DNA of 64,000 nt. Source: Stemphylium vesicarium. Taxonomy: Eukaryota; Ascomycota; Dothideomycetes; Pleosporales; Pleosporaceae. The position numbers were made by a program, and so were the translations under genes. The DNA lies in the NCBI GenBank assembly GCA_004380135.1, contig QXCR01000083.1, forward strand, positions 62,001 to 126,000, given 5' to 3'. Below the pieces are notes generated by a model. The model made no database searches and was not told the origin of the DNA. It worked only from the letters and a program-made list of their open reading frames with translations. This document shows positions 22,101-31,743 of this stretch, piece after piece. The first letter of the stretch is position 1, and the number at the start of each line of letters is the position of its first letter.

Positions 22101-24668
22101 TCTGGGAGAACTCCACGTACGAACCCGTGCACAGTCTCACCAGCTTGGAGATCTTCGATGCTGATGGCGAGTTTTGAGGCCTGGGCATCTTTCCGGAGAC
22201 TCGGCTTGTTGGACACAGTAGCCGTCTTGGACTTGCCATGTTTTGTAAGAATCACCAGATCCTCCAAAGTTCCACCAACACGAATCTTCTTCATGGTGGA
22301 CGCGTCCTTCTTCTCTGATCCGTCGGTTAGGTGACCGAGACGAAGGATACCTTTGACGCCATTGCCAATGTCGAGAGTGGCGCTTTCGTCAGACTTCTCG
22401 ACCACAGTTCCCTTGACGATGCCGCCGGGGTTGAGGGCATTGAATGCAGCCTCTTTGTTGGTATCGACAGCAGCGGGGTCTTTGCAGGAAACCAGAAGTT
22501 GGCGCTCCTTTGCGTCAACAGAAAGAACACGTACATTGACGACCTGGCCGTTGTGGAAGTGCCGAGTAGCGTCGTCAATGAATGCCTCGCTCATTTCTGC
22601 GACAGGAAGCCATGCCTTTACGTCACCGTAGAAACGCACAGTGGCACCATTGCGACGGACGCTAACCAGTATACCAGGGCCGGTGGCTCCCTCAGAGATC
22701 ATGGCATAGTTAGTCCAAGGCTTCACCTCCGAGTTGACCAATGACTTCTTGAGGGTAAGTTGAATCTGATGCCTTGCGGGCTCGGTATAGAGTACACGAG
22801 CTGTGACTGGAACACCTTCTCTGAACTTACGTTCTGGATGCTGTAGCCTGACATCGGCCAGATGCATCTCCGGAACCAGACCGGTGATACCCTCAGCCAG
22901 ATTGACAAGAACAGCGGTAGCTCCAGTTTTATCGGCGATGAGCTTGTGCACCTTGCCCTTGACGAGTTCACCAGCCTTGATGTCTTCAATGCGTAGGAAG
23001 GGCTGCTCAAGGACCTTTTGCTCGAGAGAAAGCTGGAAAAGACCATCCAGTGCGTTGTAGCCTACAATCCTTGCCTTGTGCTTTGAGTCGACCTTGAAGG
23101 CACCGGCATCCTCGGAGAGGATATCGACCTTGTCGTCTGAGAGTCGCGAAATATGGGCGAAACCAACCACGTCTTTGATGCCGAGGTCGAAGAAAGCTCC
23201 GTGACCAGGCGCCACCTTGACGACCTTGGCAGTCTCAACGATGGTGGATATGGGCAGGAGGTCGATCGGAGGCTTGCGTTCCTTGGGCTTTCCAGACATA
23301 CGAGTAGAGAGCGAGACTACGTGGTCAAGCAAGGACACGCCAACCTTTCTAGGCTCAGAGCCCGGGCAGGTAAACAAAACCCTAGCCTTGACCTTGGAGC
23401 CGATCTTGTGTTTTTGGGACATGTCGGCCGCCTTCTCAGTGGCTCCGGAATGGTACGCATCTGCGGTCGCATCTACCAAGCCCAGAATCTTGCCCGTAAT
23501 TGTGTTAGCTGTGTTCTCGGTGACAAGAAGGTCGACCGCGGTTCCGGGAAGGAACACGTCAATGGTAGGCGCTTCTGTCAAGGTGTTGCCCTTGGTCAGG
23601 TTGCCTGCCTTTGTGTGGTCGGCGGAGAGCTTGATGATGCGCCCGTCAGAGTTCAGGCCAGTGATCAGGCACATGAACACAGCACCCTCTTGGACTTTTC
23701 CATGCTGCACTTTGGGTCCGAGCTCGCCCTTGGGCAGGAAGCCCTTCAATGTCGAGTCGTTCAGGCCCAGATCCATAACCAAACCATGGTCTTCGTTGCT
23801 GACCACGGAAGCTTGTATCATGCCGTTGACGGGTATCTTTCGCTTGCTAAGGCCCTTGTTGACCAGCTTGGGGTCGATGGATAGCTCCAGGCGCTTCCTT
23901 GCCTTTGCGCTGTCGTCGCTTGTGGCTGTGATGCATGCCCTGAGGTACTGGCCGACGGAAAAAATGTCTTTTAGGTCTACGTCTTCGAAGTCTTCGTCGT
24001 CGCTCCCTGCCTCCTTCTCGGCCTCTTCATCCTTGAGGAGCTTCTCCAGCCTCTCATTGAGCTTGTCGGACACGGCGGTGAGCGGTACGTAACCAACGAG
24101 GTTATTGGGAAGCGCAAGCACGATGTCTTGGTGGGAGATGTCGGTAATCTGACCAAGAACAATGGTTCCAGGCGACAGTTTCTGGCACGGTCAGTCTAGC
24201 GCCGAGGCTGCGCAGCGTCTCTCTTACCTTGTAGCTAAGGCCCTCTACCCTCACAAAATCCTCCTTCTCTCCACTCTCATGCGACTGCTTGCTCTTCTTG
24301 AACGGTTGCTTCTTCTTCGACTTGGGCGCGGCCTTTTCGTCGTCCTCGGAGCCCATGTCGCTGTAGCCTTCATCGTCGCCGCCGGTGCGCTTCACTCCCG
24401 ATTGCTCGAAGAGAACATCCTGGTTCGCCTTGATCTGGATCTGCTTGTGCTCTAGGGGTGTCAAGATACTGGCGCCTCCTCTGGGGAATGACTTTTCTTC
24501 ATCCTTGAAGACACTGGGCTTTGGTGCAGCGCTCTCAGGCTTCGGCTTTGCGGGCGACTGCTGGTCGACATCAGACTTGCGCCGCTTCGCTGATCGATCA
24601 GTGGATGAGCCCTTCGCCTTCTTCGACGGCGCGGCCCCTTGATCTGCTTTTCGTTTGATTGCGCCCAT
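19196..24668 (-). CDS. RRP5: rRNA biogenesis protein RRP5
   Basis: Three exons (24668-24228, 24181-19760, 19705-19196) give 1,790 aa, close to the length usual for the family. The N-terminus is Lys/Ser/Asp-rich and nucleolar in character. Most of the length consists of tandem S1 RNA-binding repeats, for example GFVRGVLPDKVFVELGNG, GFVKHVANNGVYVRLG and KVRHVEDFGVFLVIDNS. An acidic linker (about residues 1,380-1,490) precedes C-terminal HAT/TPR-like helices (AEMWVRYMVFQRELNEIEKA, DVWDMYLMLEQSHGEPEKV). RRP5 binds pre-rRNA and is needed for both 18S and 5.8S processing at sites A0-A3 in the nucleolus. The second intron is 54 nt and stop-free in frame, so its retention would only add 18 residues; I removed it because it has GTAAGC, CTAAC and ACAG signals. 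The gene is divergent from the CDT2-like gene. Confidence 0.95.
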
Positions 24669-25198
24669 TTTTGCGCTACAAGTCTCCAGTCGCGGAGAGG
24701 GTCGTAGTACTGAAGGTTCCGCCAAGAGTTCGAAGCGCAATGTTCTTCGACTTTTTTTTGTGGGCCCATGCGTCGAGGTTCTCCGACCAACCGTCCGACA
24801 GGGAAGCCGCGCCTGGCTTGCATGACGAGATGGCAGGCACGGGAACGCTCGTAGAGGAACGACGCATTAACCATCTCTTTTTGATCATTTTAGCTATAAC
24901 TATTCGCATGCGCTCGCTCCGCGCTTTCCAATGATGCCGCAATGTCACGCATCTCAAGTGAAAAGCTGCGTCTTGGGGGGCAGAGTCGGGCCACTTAATA
25001 CCCGAAAGGGCATAGCGTTGCACGTCGGTCGCGCCTGCTCTTCGCGACGTGCTCTGGTCGTGCGCCTTCCTCTCCAACCTCGCCCAGCGTATATGAGCTT
25101 TCGTCCCATGCTCGGGTCCCACTCTCTCCACTACTCGTGTGTCTACTTTTGATTGTCTATTGGTGTTTTCCGCATTCCTGTACAATTAGTAGAGAAAC
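24669..25198. promoter_or_regulatory. Bidirectional promoter region, RRP5 / CDT2-like
   Basis: This 530 bp separates the start codons of two divergent core genes and must hold both promoters. I see no clear TATA box. Short frames on both strands lack motifs. Confidence 0.5.
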
Positions 25199-27277
25199 AT
25201 GTCTTCCCCCTGCGCCCCTCGCGGTCTGCTTCTCCAAGAGCCCACACCAGAGCTCTGCTCATCGCCTCCTCCCGCGTCGGCTGCGACTGCGTGCTCGCGG
25301 AAGCCCAAGCGGCCGCCGCCCATCACCCCCAAACGCTTCACCCGCTTCTTTACCCCGCGAAACTCCAAAGATGTCTCGTCGCGCACCTCACTCTCACGCT
25401 CGGGCCGCCAATTGCAGGACATCACACGCTCGGCTCTTAACCGTAGCCGGGCAACGCGCACTACTCCACGCAAGACGGTCAACTTCATCGACATTGAGAA
25501 CCAGATGCGCACCCCGCAAAGCAGCACACGCAAGCGGAAACCCTATCTGTCCCCCGAGACCTCTCCCGTTCAGTCGTCACCCTCGAAGCGATCGCGTTAC
25601 GTCACTCCGCCAGCATTCGATGTACTTGATGATTCACCCGACCTAGACGAGCCCTCCGTATATCCAACACCAATTCGAAGACTAAGGCAATTGGGAGGCC
25701 CTGCAAGGACACTGCAACGGTCGTTTGGTGGGATAGTGGGCGTGGGACGAGGATTTCGCAAAGACCATGGCGCATCATGGCAGGACCAGACTGCCAATTT
25801 CTACAGCGGATCAGACGACCTACATCATTTACCACAGGATGCTCCACCCTTTTGCACCGCCAGCTGCAACAGTGAGTTCTACATCTTGCGTCATATCTTC
25901 TCACAATACTGATCCTCTGTAGCCAATTCGATGCTCGCCATAGGAGACGAAGACGGAAACATCCACCTACAAGACTCCGAGGGAGACTTTTCGAAACCAC
26001 ACCTATCATGGAAGGCCCACTCCAACGCAATCATGGACGTGCACTTCTCTTCGGACGACACATACCTCGCAGCAGGGTCTGGTGACCAGACAGCACAGAT
26101 CGTCGACGTTCGGACGCAGCAGACACTCGCAGTCCTCGCCAAACATAAGTCTTCAGTAAAGCAAGTACGCTTCCAGCCGGGCGATGACAAGATCGTCGCG
26201 ACATCCAGCCGAGATGGCGCCGTGCAGATCTGGGACCTCCGTTGCAAGGGCAACCAAGGCTCCATACACTCAGCCTGGGGGTCCGACGCCCCGTATGCCA
26301 GCGTGGTTCGAACACTCGCGTCTGCACATGCAGACATCAACCTTCCATCATCAGCCTTATCCGCAGCCCGAACACCATCGAATGGCAAGACGGAGATCGT
26401 CAACCGTCGGAACGACATCTCTGTCACAGCACTCTCTTTCTTGCCCGAAGGTCGTGAGCATCTTCTACTGACTGCATCTGATGCATCGACATGCGTCAAA
26501 CTCTGGGACATTAGGGGTCGATACTCTCTACGAGGTCCTGCCATTCCCATCGCAACCACGCGACATCCTGAATCTCACAACCGCCACCGACACTTCGCCA
26601 TCAACTCGCTCACCCTCAATGGGGACGCATCCCGCCTCTATGCCCTGAGCAAAGACAATACTGTTTACGCCTACTCTACAAGCCACCTCATCCTCGGCAT
26701 AGCCCCCGAGCTATCATCCACATCAGCATCGAAACAGAAGTACTGTGGCGTCGGCCAAGAAGGTCTTGGTCCTATCTACGGCTTCCGTCACCGAAACTTC
26801 CATGCCGGATCTTTTTATGTCAAAGCATCCCTACGCAAAGCTTCTGACGATCGAACCGAGCTGCTTGCAGTTGGCAGCACAGACGGCGGACCCGTGTTAT
26901 TCCCAACCGACGAGACATTCCTCAAGCGCGAACCCGAATATCATGACGACGATGCCGACGATCTCCCGGATCTTACGAGCGTCACTGGGAAAATTTCAAG
27001 ACCATTACTATCCCGTTCATCTACCAACAACCGATTTCCGGACACCATTCCCATCTACGAGCAAGGCACGGCTCTCGTCCGGGGTCATGATGCCGAAGTC
27101 ACCAGTGTGTCTTGGGCGCGCAACGGCAGCTTGATCAGCGTGAGTGATGATTTCCGCGTGCGAAGGTGGAGAGAAGGTAGCCAGGCCAGAGAGCTCCGCA
27201 TGGGCGGAGAGAGCGAAGGGAGAAGATGGCAGTGTGGATGGGCCGATGTTAGTCAAGGTTACGATGACGATGAGTAG
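25199..27277 (+). CDS. cdt2: CDT2-like WD40 protein (CRL4 substrate receptor)
   Basis: Two exons (25199-25871, 25923-27277) with a 51-nt phase-1 intron give 675 aa. The first ~210 residues are basic and Ser/Pro-rich with several SP/TP sites, as expected of a regulated nuclear protein. WD40 repeats follow, including YLAAGSGDQTAQIVDVRTQQ, KQVRFQPGDDKIVATSS and DGAVQIWDLRCKG, with further blades to the end (SVSWARNGSLISVSDDFRVR). The combination of long tail and these blades resembles Cdt2/DTL, which recruits PCNA-bound Cdt1, Spd1 and Set8-type substrates to Cul4-Ddb1 ubiquitin ligase in S phase. WD40 proteins are hard to tell apart by eye, so the family is safer than the exact name. Confidence 0.75.
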
Positions 27278-27698
27278 TATTTAGCACAGCGTGTTTGTTA
27301 GTTATACCCCCTTTCTCAAATGTTTGGTTAGCGATGAAGCGAAGAATGCAGTATTCTTGCCCAATGGAACAAAAATTATCCCATCTCACATATTCTTGTC
27401 ATATGAGCTGCTCAAACTCGCATCTCGTCAGGTGGTGGCGCTTTCTGCTTTGAGTACACCCACTATACACGGGATAGCGCCTCGGCAGGCAGCCAGATAA
27501 TTTACGTCACTTTCTCACTCACTCCTTCAGTTACTCCTGACCAGATCGCACGTTGAATCCAGCTGCCATGACACGGAAAATCCACGCCATCGAGTACAAG
27601 TCCAGTTTACCATATCATCAAGCTGCGGTGTTCGCGACGCATCGCTGGTAGCGTCGTCCAGACTAACGCCGGGCTAATCGGTTGCCCCACCACCAGAG
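27278..27698. other. Intergenic, core/accessory boundary
   Basis: This 0.42 kb lies between the CDT2-like gene and the HET gene. Nothing is recognised; it marks the change from core to accessory content. Confidence 0.4.
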
Positions 27699-29985
27699 AT
27701 GGAGCCTTGCGCTAGCTTGTACGCTGCGCTACCCACGTCAACCTCTATCCGCGTCATACAAGTGCATCTACCGGTAGAAGACGATCAGTTGCTTGAATGT
27801 TCGCTTCATCCAACGGACCTTGAAAATCATCCGTTGGAATTCCAGGCCTTGTCATATACTTGGGGAGACCCGCTGTATCGTTACTGGTTCGAAAAACAGA
27901 CCAAGAGAACTTGGGAGCGCGATGTACCAATCATCTGCAACGGCGTCCGGGTGGAGGTCACCACCAATTTGCAGGATGCCCTCAGAGCTATCTCCACGCG
28001 GTCGCCCAATGATCGTGAAGGGGAGACCCAAGTACAGTATCTCTGGGTCGACAAGCTGTGCATCAATCAAGACGATGTTGAAGAAAGGAATACACAAGTC
28101 GCGATGATGGCCCGAATCTACAGCAAGGCCTCCAGGGTTGTTTCATGGCTAGGACCAGCCAACGAAGACAGCGAGATAGCTCTTACCCTCATCCAACGCT
28201 TGATCAAGCTAGAGATGCTAGAAAGTAGGACAGATATCCTTGGGCGCGTCCCGTACTCAGACCTCATGCACGAAAGCATGAGTGAAGCGGACGTTGAGGA
28301 GATCGATTCGATTCCGAAGGAGACATACGAGAGTCTGGCTCGCCTCCTTGCCAGGCAGTGTAAGTATATCTGTACGAACTGCATGTGAGACAAACACTGA
28401 CTTTGTACACCTACATTTAGACTTCTTCCGCTGCTGGGTCCTGCAAGAAGTCATGCTCGCTCGGAACATTAGCATGCTATGCGGTTCAAAAGAAGTCGGC
28501 GTTGCAGATCTCCAAAAAGCAGCCCTGTTGGTTGCGTGGATCAAGAGGCATCGTTTCCACGACCCCATTGGACAAGCTCTGACCCTTCCCACCAAAACCA
28601 GCCGTAATTTGGAGTACGAAAAGGCGATCCTCGAGTTATTTCAGGATCGCGAGCGAATCTTGAATCCCTCGACCGAGGGTCGCAATACGCGGCCTTTCAC
28701 CTTTGGACAACTCCTGTCCCTGTCACGTATATCTCAATGCCAGAATCCGAGAGACAAAGTATACGCGCTGCTAGGAATTATGCCCCGTGGTTCCTTTACA
28801 ATATTACCCGACTACAACAAAAGCGTTGAGCAAATATACGGCGAAGCAATCCGGTATTTCATCGATGAGTCGAGAACTCTCAATTGCCTTAGCTGGGTAA
28901 CCGATAAATCCGAACGACGGTTCCCAGGATTCTCGACATGGATTGGAGAATTCGAAGATGATGCTCATCAACACGAGCTTGCGTTTGCAAACGTGTCACA
29001 CAAAGCCACCATGGGCTCTGTAACGACTGTTCTGGCCTTCGATTCGGACCATCAACACGTGCTGCAAGCGCGTGGTGTTGCGATCGATAAGATCGTTCAA
29101 TTAGCTGAGCCCTGGAAATGGCACGGCAAGAGTGTGAAATTCGATCCGCGGTGGGACACCATCGCCCTCCAACTACCTCAAATATACTCTCCCACTGGGC
29201 AGGCACGGGGAGAGGCCTTGGTCAATACCTTAGTCGCCAACCAAGTAAACAACCTGCCCTTTGATCAACAGCATGATATGGGTCACTTCAAGCACGTCGT
29301 GCGACGACTGACATGCGCTGCAATTGTTCGTTGCCTGCACTATATTCTCTACTACCTCTACGAGAATGGAAACAATTCGCATTATGAGGATCAGGCTCTC
29401 CCCCTACTTCGTGAACAGGAATTACTCTTCGAGGGTGATCATAGCGGCTTCATCACATCCTGGGCGGAAGTGCAAGAAACAGAAAAGAAAACTTGTCTTT
29501 GCGAAGCCACTTTGTCGGACTTTGCCGCTGAATCCGCGCCTCTCATTCGTCCTTCTCAAAATCCTCAATGTCCTTACATCCGAGACTTCGACCGTCCAGT
29601 ACCGACAAGCCACCCATACAATACCTCCATCAGCGATAGAGCAGCGCGGCTTGGTCCTGCAGCCAACGAGTCCGAGATCAAACGTGATTGGGGAGACCAC
29701 TTTCTTGGCAGCTCAATGAACAAGACCGGGCGACGTCGCCGTCTGGCGAGAACAGAGAAGGGATACCTCGCCATGGTCCCTAGTAGCAGCACAACCGGGG
29801 ACGCAGTGTGGCTGTTGCAAGGCGCTAGTGTGCCATTTGTCCTTCGAGCAGCAGACCAGAATTTTGACGGAGGAAGACATGCTACTTTATGGGAGATCAT
29901 GGGGGATTCATATGTTCACGGCATCATGAACGGGGAATTATGGAAAGGCGTAGAGGGCAACCTTGTGGAAATTGGACTCATATGA
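27699..29985 (+). CDS. HET-domain protein (heterokaryon-incompatibility type)
   Basis: Two exons (27699-28359, 28421-29985), with a 61-nt GTAAGT intron in phase 1, give 741 aa without any break. The HET domain occupies about residues 45-260. Its three classical blocks are visible: FQALSYTWGDP, YLWVDKLCINQDDVEERNTQV with IYSKASRVVSWLGP, and, after the intron, FFRCWVLQEVMLARNISMLCG. The remaining ~500 residues contain the usual fungal tail (SQCQNPRDKVYALLGIM, LPDYNKSVEQIYGEA). HET domains are distantly TIR-related cell-death effectors in vegetative incompatibility. Unlike its two neighbours downstream this gene is intact, so it could still be functional alone. Confidence 0.93.
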
Positions 29986-30114
29986 TATCTCGAACCAGGG
30001 ACTGCCTTCGCTGCTGATATCTCCGGCTGGTATCAGTATCCACGGGAACTCCGTGATCCGACCTCAAAATGAATCGGAGGACTCATCAGCATCCACCGCG
30101 CTCTGGCATACATG

Positions 30115-31523
30115 CTATCTAAAGCTATTCATGTTACCTGGGAGAGTCGGCTCTTTATTGAAAAGAAACGTACCAAGGTCCTTACCATAATGGCTTATCC
30201 CTCCATTGTTACCACCGATGGTCTGAGTACCATAATTGGCTAGAGCACCTCTGTCGTTGTTTCCAACGTGAGTCGCACAGCCGCTTTTGACAGCAGAGTC
30301 GTTCTCGGCATCTCCCCGCTCTTTCGCCGATCTCCTCATGCGCTTCAACTCAGCGAGAACGTTTTGATACGCTTGATCCTTCCGATTGGAAAATTTCGTC
30401 GTGCCTACGTGATCGGCATCCATGGCAACAGGGTTCTCGTGCGTGGGTGGGGCGGCAGAGTATGTCGGGACAACCTTCCTCAGTCAGTCCGGAGAGCAAT
30501 CCGTGTGGCAAAATTCGGATTCTTACGTACCATTCCACCAGTATCACTCATGGGGCGCGTCTCGCAGAAACACTGCACTTCAATGGTAGCTTGTTCATCT
30601 TTCCTTCGGTTAAGGAGCTAATTGAAACGACGCTGCAGCTCTTGCAAATCCGAGTTCTGGCTCTAGAGTGCCTGAATCATGGTATCGTTGACTGAATGGA
30701 AGATCTTGACTATCGAAGTGAAGAAGATGCGAAATCGGCTTTCTCAGACCCACAATGGGGTGTCCCCATGAAGATAACACCACGCGAACTGCCGACTATC
30801 GAGGCAATGTCACCGACGGACTCGTTGGAATGCAACAAAGCTTTCTGCACGACGATTACACCCATGCTATGAGCCACGAAAATTAAAGGTTGGTTTTCGA
30901 TGCCGTCGCGAAGGTTTCGCAGCTCAGTACAAAGATTGTACGCGATCTGGGTCGGGCTCATCAATGCGACGAGCTCTGCAAGCTTGAAGACAGTAGCAGG
31001 ATAACCCCAGGTGATGATACGCGCTGATGGGAGATCCGAAGGTAGGAGTTCGGCTGGCCAAAAGCAGGGTGACTCCGAGGAGGTGGGTTTGGAAGTCCAT
31101 GTCAACACGCGATGACCTCCAAGTCCGTGTATGAAAACCACACGGCGAGTATTCGAATCATTTTTCTGGTTGCAAAGTGTGAGGGTTAACTAACTCTACT
31201 TCGGCAGTAGCTGGGTCGTTTAACACGGATGGCTCATAGGAACTGGCTGCTTCCGCCGACATATTGGTGCTAGACACTGACACTAGCGCATGCTCGTTGA
31301 GGTCCTCGCTGGCTGAAAGGGTCTGGTGCGAGGTTTCGGATCTCACAGGTATCGCTGGATATCTTTGCTTGGATAGAAATGCACGCATCGCTTGCCGGTC
31401 CATCATTGGAAATGCCGTTCGACAAATGCTTGAGACGATAACAAACAGTGAAGCTTTGCGACCCCGAAAACACGGAAATTTGCACAAACGGTGCTCAACC
31501 ATGTTTTTAAATTTCACAAACAC
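30115..31523 (-). pseudogene. Alpha/beta-hydrolase (SesB/SERAC1-like) relic with Gly/Asn-rich tail
   Basis: Pieces in the minus strand line up with the lipase-like domain found alone or at the N-terminus of fungal STAND proteins: VVFIHGLGGHRVLTW (oxyanion strand), LIFVAHSMGVIVVQKAL (nucleophile elbow GHSxG type, here AHSMG), VIFMGTPHCGS, then VNDTMIQAL, TIEVQCFCET, and DADHVGTTKFSNRKDQAYQN with the catalytic His region. Breaks are a one-base shift in an A-run near 31,152-31,156, another shift near 30,690-30,710, in-frame TAG codons at 30663-30665 and 30618-30620, and a probable base loss near 30,440-30,450. Two introns are plausible (about 30,480-30,530, and 48 nt near 30,130-30,180). A Gly/Asn-rich tail follows the domain. 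The gene is head-to-head with the NLR relic. Confidence 0.72.
30184..30264 (-). other. Gly/Asn/Gln-rich C-terminal segment of the hydrolase relic
   Basis: After the hydrolase domain the frame encodes a 27-residue segment containing NYGTQTIGGNNGGISHYG, poor in charges and rich in G, N, Q and T. A GTAAGG donor right after it, with an acceptor 48 nt later, would end the protein a few residues on. Short C-terminal G/N/Q motifs in this position are what amyloid-signalling effectors carry (HRAM, sigma and PP motif classes). I have not matched it to a defined class. Confidence 0.4.
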
Positions 31524-31743
31524 GATTGTCAGAGATTGCTGTCAACTCAGCTTGTGCGCAAAGATGCAACGAGGCGGGTAGATGCTGATTTCGGTCGCAC
31601 AACGAGAGGTCGCAGATCACGCATCTTGCTTTACGCCACAGCAAAGCAAGACAAACAACTATCTTGGTTCCACCCCCTATCACATTTCTACCATTGGACT
31701 GCAAATCATCGCATCGTTCCAGATCAGCATTAGCTTTGGAGCC
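31524..31743. promoter_or_regulatory. Short divergent region between hydrolase and NLR relics
   Basis: About 220 bp separates the two divergent relics and would have contained both promoters. No TATA box is obvious. Confidence 0.35.

Noticed and set aside
20189..24455. Long plus-strand frames antisense to RRP5
   Set aside because: They are codon-bias shadows of the RRP5 exon, with no domains.
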